From Longimicrobiales bacterium (GTDB lineage Bacteria; Gemmatimonadota; Gemmatimonadetes; Longimicrobiales; Gaopeijiaceae), in NCBI GenBank assembly GCA_022428035.1, contig JAKMDG010000205.1, positions 1 through 11,515 of the forward strand: a DNA stretch of 11,515 nucleotides, given 5' to 3'. Position 1 is the stretch's first letter, and every line of letters starts with the position of its first letter. Below are positions 6,125 through 11,515 of the stretch, piece after piece. The notes beneath the pieces are model-generated. The model was given only the letters and a program-made list of their open reading frames with translations. It made no database searches and was not told the DNA's origin. Position numbers and translations under genes: made by a program.

Positions 6125-8998
6125 ATGACGCGTATTGATGCACAGCCCGACTTCGAGGGGCGCCACCTTGGTCCCCGTCCGTCCTCCGTGAACGAGATGC
6201 TGGAGACGTTAGGCTACGACTCGGTGGATGCGCTCGTTGGTGATGTCGTTCCCGCCTCCATTCATTTTCGGGAGACGCTCGACCTGCCCGACGCTCTGAC
6301 GGAGGCCGACTTCCTCGAGCGGCTCCGTGAGGTCATGTCGCAAAACCGCGTCAACCGATCGTTCCTCGGCATGGGCTACGCGGACACCCACACACCCGGC
6401 GTGATCCTGCGCAACATCATGGAAAACCCCGGGTGGTACACGCAGTACACGCCTTATCAGGCGGAGATTGCGCAGGGTCGGCTGCAGGCGCTGCTGAACT
6501 TCCAGACGATGGTCATCGACCTGACGGGACTCGAGATCGCGAACGCGTCTCTGCTCGACGAGGGAACGGCCGCCGCAGAGGCGATGCACCTCGCTCAGGG
6601 GAGCACGAAGGGCGATGCGAACACGTTCTTCGTCTCCGAGCTTTGCCACCCACAGACGATTGATGTGGTGAAGACGCGGGCCTGGCCGCTCGGTATCGAC
6701 GTCGTGGTCGGTGACCATGCGTCGTTCGAGCTGACTGACGATGTCTTCGGCGTGTTACTTCAGTACCCGGCGACGGACGGGCGCGTCCTCGACTATCAGA
6801 ACTTCGCCGAGCGAGCGCACACGGTCGGGGCTACGGTGGTCGTGGCCTCCGATCTGATGGCGTTGACCCTCCTCACGCCTCCGGGCGAATGGGGTGCGGA
6901 TATCGTTGTGGGGAATTCGCAACGGTTCGGTGTGCCGATGGGCTTCGGTGGACCACACGCTGCCTTCATGTCCGCGAAGGATTCCTTCAAGCGGAAGCTG
7001 CCGGGTCGGATCATCGGCGTTTCAGTGGATGCGGACGGGAATCCGGCTCTGCGCATGGCGCTCCAGACGCGAGAGCAGCACATCCGGCGAGACAAAGCGA
7101 CCTCCAACATCTGCACCGCTCAGGTCCTGCTGGCGATCATGGCGGGTGCCTATGCCGTGTACCACGGCCCCGAAGGCTTGAAGCGAATTGCAGAGCGGAT
7201 CCGAGATCAGACCGGCGTGCTCGCTGCCGGCCTGGGTCTCCTCGGTCACGAGCTTCTGACCGGCGACTTCTTCGATACCGTCCATGTGCGCCCGGATGGT
7301 GACCCGGGTGAGATCCTGGATCGCGCTCTGGAGAAAGGGATCAATCTCCGTGATTTCGCCGATGGAACGATCGGGATCTCACTCGATGAGGTGACGCGAG
7401 CGGAAGATCTGGACGACCTGTTCGAGGTGTTCAACGGTGGCGCGGCACCTCAATTCACAGCGCGCTCGATGGCCGAAGAAGGTGGGGCTCCTGCGCTTCC
7501 GGGATGGGCCGACCGGACGACGCCCTACCTCGAGCATGAGGTCTTCAACCGGTACCACTCCGAGACGGAGATGCTCCGCTATCTCCACAAACTCGAGTCC
7601 CGGGATCTGTCGCTCAACACTAGCATGATCCCGCTCGGATCGTGCACGATGAAGCTCAACGCCACGAGTGAAATGGCCGGTGTGACATGGCCAGAGGCGG
7701 GTAAGATCCATCCCTTCGCCCCTGCGGATCAGGTCGAGGGATACGCGGTCGTCTTCAGCGAACTGGAGCGGTGGCTCGCTGAGATCACCGGCTTCACAGC
7801 GACTTCACTCCAGCCGAACTCGGGTGCTCAGGGTGAGTACACCGGCCTGCTGGTCATTCGGGCGTATCACGAAGACCGGAAAGAACTCCACCGGAACATT
7901 TGTCTGATTCCGGCATCGGCTCACGGGACCAACCCGGCGAGTGCGGTCATGGCCGGCATGAAGGTCGTGGTCGTGAAGAGCACCGACGATGGGCAGATCG
8001 ATCTGGATGATCTGCGAGCCAAAGCGACGGAGCACTCCGACAACCTCGCCGCATTCATGGTGACCTACCCGTCGACGCATGGCGTCTTCGAGGAGGGCAT
8101 CGGTGAGGCGTGCTCGATCATCCATGAGCACGGTGGTCTTGTCTATCTCGATGGAGCCAACCTCAATGCGCAGGTCGGCCTGTCTCGTCCTGGCGATTAT
8201 GGCGCGGACGTATGTCACATCAATCTGCATAAGACGTTCGCGATTCCTCACGGAGGCGGCGGTCCGGGAATGGGACCGATCTGCGTGAACGACAAGCTGG
8301 CTCCGTTCCTGCCCAGCCACGTGATGCACGGGACAGGGGGCGAGAAGCCGATCACAGCCGTATCTGCAGCGCCGTGGGGCAGTGCGAGTATTCTCATCAT
8401 CTCCTGGGCGTACATCGCGATGCTCGGGCGTCACGGTGTTCAGCACGCGTCGGAGTATGCGATCCTCAACGCCAACTACATGGCGAAGCGACTCGAGGAC
8501 CACTATGACGTGCTCTACCGTGGTGACCGAGGTCTCGTCGCCCACGAGTTCATCGTCGATCTCCGGTCGCTCAAGAAGGAGACCGGGATCACCGAGGAAG
8601 ATGTTGCGAAGCGGTTGATCGATTACGGCTTCCACGCGCCGACTGTGTCTTTTCCGGTGGCGGGCACACTCATGCTCGAGCCGACAGAATCGGAGTCGAA
8701 GCCCGAGCTCGATCGCCTGTGCGACGCGCTCATCTCGATTCGTGCAGAGATCGAGCAGGTCGAACTGGGCATTGCCGATCCGGTGGATAACGCGCTCAAG
8801 AACGCACCGCACACGGCCGCAATGGTGACCGCCGACGAGTGGAATCATCCGTACTCACGCGCTCAGGCGGCGTACCCCGCTCCGTGGACGCGGGAAATGA
8901 AGTTCTGGCCTGTAGTGCGTCGTGTGGACAATGCTTTTGGAGACAGGAACCTGATCTGTGCGTGTCCACCGATTGAAATGTATGCGGAGGTTGGCTGA
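6125..8998 (+). CDS. gcvP: Glycine dehydrogenase (decarboxylating), P protein, single-chain form
   Basis: A 957-residue protein, the usual length of the fused P protein, in which the GcvPA-like half (about residues 1-440) and the GcvPB-like half (about 460-957) are in one chain. It decarboxylates glycine with pyridoxal phosphate and transfers the aminomethyl group to lipoyl-GcvH. The cofactor lysine is Lys703 in HINLHKTFAIPHGGGGPGMG (698-717), followed by the glycine-rich loop. FLGMGYADTHTPGVILRNIM, NPGWYTQYTPYQAEIAQGR, LLDEGTAAAEAM and PLGSCTMKLNATSEM are hallmark segments of the family. No frameshift or missing segment is seen. The ATG at 6125 has only a weak purine-rich stretch (AGAAGA) upstream. 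It follows gcvH, and its stop is directly abutted by the receptor start codon. GcvT and Lpd must be encoded elsewhere. Confidence 0.97.
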   Translation: MTRIDAQPDFEGRHLGPRPSSVNEMLETLGYDSVDALVGDVVPASIHFRETLDLPDALTEADFLERLREVMSQNRVNRSFLGMGYADTHTPGVILRNIMENPGWYTQYTPYQAEIAQGRLQALLNFQTMVIDLTGLEIANASLLDEGTAAAEAMHLAQGSTKGDANTFFVSELCHPQTIDVVKTRAWPLGIDVVVGDHASFELTDDVFGVLLQYPATDGRVLDYQNFAERAHTVGATVVVASDLMALTLLTPPGEWGADIVVGNSQRFGVPMGFGGPHAAFMSAKDSFKRKLPGRIIGVSVDADGNPALRMALQTREQHIRRDKATSNICTAQVLLAIMAGAYAVYHGPEGLKRIAERIRDQTGVLAAGLGLLGHELLTGDFFDTVHVRPDGDPGEILDRALEKGINLRDFADGTIGISLDEVTRAEDLDDLFEVFNGGAAPQFTARSMAEEGGAPALPGWADRTTPYLEHEVFNRYHSETEMLRYLHKLESRDLSLNTSMIPLGSCTMKLNATSEMAGVTWPEAGKIHPFAPADQVEGYAVVFSELERWLAEITGFTATSLQPNSGAQGEYTGLLVIRAYHEDRKELHRNICLIPASAHGTNPASAVMAGMKVVVVKSTDDGQIDLDDLRAKATEHSDNLAAFMVTYPSTHGVFEEGIGEACSIIHEHGGLVYLDGANLNAQVGLSRPGDYGADVCHINLHKTFAIPHGGGGPGMGPICVNDKLAPFLPSHVMHGTGGEKPITAVSAAPWGSASILIISWAYIAMLGRHGVQHASEYAILNANYMAKRLEDHYDVLYRGDRGLVAHEFIVDLRSLKKETGITEEDVAKRLIDYGFHAPTVSFPVAGTLMLEPTESESKPELDRLCDALISIRAEIEQVELGIADPVDNALKNAPHTAAMVTADEWNHPYSRAQAAYPAPWTREMKFWPVVRRVDNAFGDRNLICACPPIEMYAEVG
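8986..8990 (+). promoter_or_regulatory. Ribosome binding site of the receptor gene, inside gcvP
   Basis: GGAGG lies eight bases before the GTG at 8999 and inside the last codons of gcvP. It is the strongest Shine-Dalgarno in the window and is the main reason for choosing the GTG start of the receptor. Confidence 0.75.
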
Positions 8999-11374
8999 GT
9001 GATCGAACGACGTCGAAGGGGCGAGCAGTGGCTAGCCGCTGTGGCACTACTGCTTTTCCTGGGCGTCGCCGATCTACAGGCCCAGGTCATCACCTCGGCG
9101 TCCATCTCCGGCTCTGTTCGGGGCAGCGACGGGCTTCCGGTTGCCCAGGCCCTGGTCACGATCACCGCGACGGGCGGTTTCGGTGACTACCAGACGACAA
9201 CGTCCTCGGCTGGCACGTTTTCGGTCGGTCTCGTCCAACCGGGAAGCTATGAGTTCCGGATCGAAGCCCTCGGGTATCGCCCTCTCGTTGCCCGGACGCT
9301 TTCTGTCAGCGGAGGCGATGAGAGGTCTCTGAGTTTCATCGTCACGGCTGAACCTCCCCCTGTCACCCGTGTCGACACCATCGCCATTTCGGGTGGCGTG
9401 TCGACGCGCGTGCGAGCGGGTGGAATTCAGTTCGCCGGCTCGGAGATCGACGGCCTGCCGTCTCGGTTTGATGACTTCGCAAGTGTGGCTGCACTGTCCA
9501 CTGCCTTCGGTCGGGGGTCAGGGGCGCAGGGTCTGCCGGGAGATATGACTCTGGTGTTCGCGGATGGGATGCCCGTCTACCGGGCTCCGCATCCGACCGC
9601 GCGAGAGGAACTGATTCCGAATGCCCTCTTCCCGAGATCGGTACTCACGTCCGTTCGAAGTATCCACAACGGGACCGACGTGGAGTGGTCGGGAGCAGCT
9701 GGCGGATACATCGCCTCGGCAACCCGGACGTCGACGAGCGGCGGGGGTGTGGAACTCGATGGAGCGTGGTCCGGTGATCCGGTCTGGTCATCTTCGGAGC
9801 TGGACATCAGCCCCCCGTCCCTGCTCTCCTTCACGGGAGGGGCACGCGGCATGGTCGACGTGGGCGACTCGGGCACGCTGCTCGTGTCGGGCGAGGCGCT
9901 ACAGCATGAGGCGCCTTTGGCGCCGCGGTTTGGGGAAGCGTTGGCGGCCCAGCTGAGCTCACTCGATCCTGTAGTGCTCGGTGGTATCGCCGAGCCTGCT
10001 GTCGAGTCGTACCGCCGCTACTCAGGACTCGCTCGGCTTGACCTTCAGACAAGCTCCACGAACCGGGTCTTCTTCCGCGGAGCTGGCGCCTTCTCCGAAC
10101 GATCTTTCGATGGAGCAGGGCCTGTGCTCATGGGCGGTCTCTCGGCCCCAGCTGAGGAGTCGGTCGATTTCTCGACGGTACTTGGCGTTGTCAGTGCTCC
10201 TTCTCGGCGTACAGCCTTCGAGTTCCGCGCGGGCTTCTCGGGAAGTGCTCGTGACTTCGGTTCCGCGATGGAAGGTGCCGCCCCAGCGTACCTGACTGAG
10301 TCGGCGGTTGCCCTCGGTAACGCTCACTCGGCGTTCGGCGAGTCTTCTCGTACGGACTTCGTTGTAGCGCCAGTCCTCCGATACGACGTAGGCACGAGCT
10401 CTCTCCTCAAGTTCGGGACCACGATCCGAGCCTCGCGTCATACGATGGCCCACTCACCGTCGTCACGCGGTGATGCGGTGTTCTCAAGCCCGACTGAACT
10501 ACGTGCAGGGCAGGGGTTCGCACGGGCCTCGAGCGCTCCTGAGGAGTCGTTCGGTACTCAGGAGTACGGCCTGTTCGCGCAGTACGAAGGCACTCCCGCG
10601 GCCAACGTTCGCATGGTGCTCGGAGGTCGTTACGACTTCGAACGCATCACCGGGGACGGGGCCGCACTCAATCAGGAATGGTTCGACGCGACCGGCCTTC
10701 GCTCGGACGAGCAGGATACCGGGTATCACCAGTTCGGTGCGAGGTTCTCGCTCGGGTGGGATCCGTCCGGTACAGGCAGCACCCGTGTGATGATCGGTGC
10801 CTCGCTGCATGAGGGCGACCTCGACACCCGGGCTGTATACCAGGTGCTCGCGGAGGATACCGGCGGCACATCGACCCGGTACACGGGATCCATGCTCGGG
10901 TGGCCTGATGGCGGTATCCCCTCGCTGGCAACACCAGCTCTCCCGAGCCTGACACTGCTCGGCCCCGATGCGCGTGCTCCCAGAACGACCAACCTCAGCC
11001 TGTCGCTTTCCCAGCGGATGGGGGACGTGACGTCCGTGTTCCTCGGTGCCTCGACCAGGCGGACCGACTTCCTCATGCGTCGGCGAAACCTCAACGTGCC
11101 GATCGTGCCTCAGGGGTTGGATCCTTGGGGCCGCTCCATGTTTGGCTCGCTCGGTCAGACAGGTGCGACGGTGATCGCCACGTCCGATGACGCGCGTCGA
11201 TTCTCTGACTTTGGAGAAGTCTGGGCGCTCGATCCTGACGGCTGGTCCGAGTATGTCGGTGTGACGGCTGGCTTGGAGCACACGACGTCACTGGTCGAGT
11301 TGTATGCGTCCTATACCTGGTCCGAGACGACCGACAACTGGATCGGTGCAGCGAGCGGGCCGATCAAAATCTGA
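8999..11374 (+). CDS. TonB-dependent receptor-like outer membrane protein (C-terminus artificially ended)
   Basis: The frame runs from a GTG directly after the gcvP stop. Residues 1-28 form a signal peptide: Arg-rich start, hydrophobic core, likely cleavage after LQA. Residues about 33-115 are a carboxypeptidase-regulatory-like beta-sandwich (ISGSVRGSDGLPVAQALVTI). DTIAI at 126-130 resembles a TonB box. A plug-like region follows (about 140-245, with MTLVFADGMPVYRAP), then beta-strand-rich sequence with alternating polar and aromatic residues, ending in LYASYTWSETTDNW, typical of barrel strands. It likely imports or binds an unknown large substrate at the outer membrane. Residues 1-787 look genuine; the last four (PIKI) and the stop arise from the inverted repeat that begins at 11288. 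The real protein continues for at least 28 residues more (see 11360-11515). Length is short of a complete barrel receptor, consistent with truncation. Confidence 0.85.
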   Translation: MIERRRRGEQWLAAVALLLFLGVADLQAQVITSASISGSVRGSDGLPVAQALVTITATGGFGDYQTTTSSAGTFSVGLVQPGSYEFRIEALGYRPLVARTLSVSGGDERSLSFIVTAEPPPVTRVDTIAISGGVSTRVRAGGIQFAGSEIDGLPSRFDDFASVAALSTAFGRGSGAQGLPGDMTLVFADGMPVYRAPHPTAREELIPNALFPRSVLTSVRSIHNGTDVEWSGAAGGYIASATRTSTSGGGVELDGAWSGDPVWSSSELDISPPSLLSFTGGARGMVDVGDSGTLLVSGEALQHEAPLAPRFGEALAAQLSSLDPVVLGGIAEPAVESYRRYSGLARLDLQTSSTNRVFFRGAGAFSERSFDGAGPVLMGGLSAPAEESVDFSTVLGVVSAPSRRTAFEFRAGFSGSARDFGSAMEGAAPAYLTESAVALGNAHSAFGESSRTDFVVAPVLRYDVGTSSLLKFGTTIRASRHTMAHSPSSRGDAVFSSPTELRAGQGFARASSAPEESFGTQEYGLFAQYEGTPAANVRMVLGGRYDFERITGDGAALNQEWFDATGLRSDEQDTGYHQFGARFSLGWDPSGTGSTRVMIGASLHEGDLDTRAVYQVLAEDTGGTSTRYTGSMLGWPDGGIPSLATPALPSLTLLGPDARAPRTTNLSLSLSQRMGDVTSVFLGASTRRTDFLMRRRNLNVPIVPQGLDPWGRSMFGSLGQTGATVIATSDDARRFSDFGEVWALDPDGWSEYVGVTAGLEHTTSLVELYASYTWSETTDNWIGAASGPIKI
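11288..11359 (+). repeat. Left arm of a perfect 72-base inverted repeat
   Basis: This stretch, coding for receptor residues from about Ser764 to Gly787, is the exact reverse complement of 11444-11515. After one mismatched pair (11360 against 11443) pairing resumes for five bases (11361-11365 with 11438-11442). Confidence 0.97.
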
Positions 11375-11515
11375 GATCCCCTCGGCCCAGGGCGTCCCGC
11401 CGTCCACGGCGGCAAGGCCCGGATCCAGAGTTCCCCCGATCGTCCCGCTCGCTGCACCGATCCAGTTGTCGGTCGTCTCGGACCAGGTATAGGACGCATA
11501 CAACTCGACCAGTGA
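11360..11515 (-). pseudogene. Inverted fragment of the same receptor gene, carrying its missing continuation
   Basis: Read on the minus strand from the window end, this repeats receptor codons (SLVELYASYTW and onward). It then continues in the same frame through the spacer (11443 to 11360) with 28 new codons beginning TIGGTLDPGLAAVDGG and ending WAEGISDFDR. The WAEG-x-SDFD pattern is, from memory, usual after the NWxGA segment in receptors with this domain layout. This is therefore probably the true downstream sequence of the receptor gene, placed in reverse orientation. Beyond 11360 the minus-strand frame runs into the complement of the other arm and loses sense (PARCTDPV and onward). Not an independent gene. 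Confidence 0.75.
11444..11515 (-). repeat. Right arm of the perfect inverted repeat, reaching the window end
   Basis: Exact reverse complement of 11288-11359. Because the match is still perfect at the final base, the repeat may be longer than can be seen here. The two arms are separated by 84 bases. Confidence 0.97.

Noticed and set aside
7805..8848. A 347-codon open frame on the minus strand inside gcvP
   Set aside because: It is fully antisense to well-conserved gcvP codons, has an Arg/His/Val-rich composition typical of GC-rich shadow frames and shows no family motif.
11288..11503. Separate minus-strand gene at the window end
   Set aside because: Its first codons are an exact inverted copy of the receptor and its end is the complement of the other repeat arm, so it is a product of the fold-back.
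1..11515. CRISPR arrays, tRNA or rRNA genes, insertion sequences, prophage or defence genes
   Set aside because: No spaced direct repeats, tRNA-like cloverleaf, rRNA sequence, transposase or recombinase motif was seen on either strand.

Overview
The window is GC-rich and densely coding, with short intergenic gaps and several starts that lack a clear Shine-Dalgarno. Gene content (outer-membrane receptor with an N-terminal carboxypeptidase-regulatory-like domain, single-chain glycine decarboxylase, GAF-GAF-GGDEF cyclase, TatA) points to a Gram-negative, didermic bacterium. The combination would fit Gemmatimonadota or a neighbouring phylum, but that is inference from style and no marker gene is present to prove it.

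Two divergent gene blocks meet near 5540-5658. Leftward (minus strand), in transcription order: an eIF-2B/ribose-1,5-bisphosphate-isomerase-like protein (5539-4604), a short/branched-chain-type acyl-CoA dehydrogenase (4515-3346), a TatA translocase subunit overlapping it by 4 bases (3349-3149), a TrmJ-like SPOUT RNA methyltransferase with a GTG start (3128-2337), a GAF-GAF-GGDEF diguanylate cyclase (2227-707), and an inositol-monophosphatase-family enzyme of the HisN type that runs off the left edge (646-1). These genes share direction and close spacing but no obvious pathway.

Rightward (plus strand): gcvH (5659-6045), a 79-base gap holding a strong GC hairpin, full-length gcvP (6125-8998), and, starting on the base after the gcvP stop, a TonB-dependent-receptor-like protein (8999 onward). 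GcvH and GcvP are the lipoyl carrier and decarboxylase of the glycine cleavage system; the T and L proteins are not in the window. A plausible sigma-70-type promoter precedes gcvH.

The right end is not normal sequence. Bases 11288-11359 are repeated as a perfect 72-base reverse complement at 11444-11515, the last base of the window, around an 84-base spacer. The receptor reading frame is intact up to the repeat edge, then gains four foreign codons and a stop. Read on the minus strand, the spacer encodes a 28-codon in-frame, family-like continuation of the same receptor. The likeliest explanation is a fold-back (template-switch) chimera at a contig end, so the annotated receptor C-terminus is false and the real gene goes on beyond the window. 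A genuine small invertible segment is the less likely alternative.

I found no clearly new multi-gene system. The most useful points are the fold-back end, the eIF-2B-like protein without the catalytic cysteine of its enzyme relatives, the cyclase with an altered inhibitory site, and the abutting gcvP-receptor junction.
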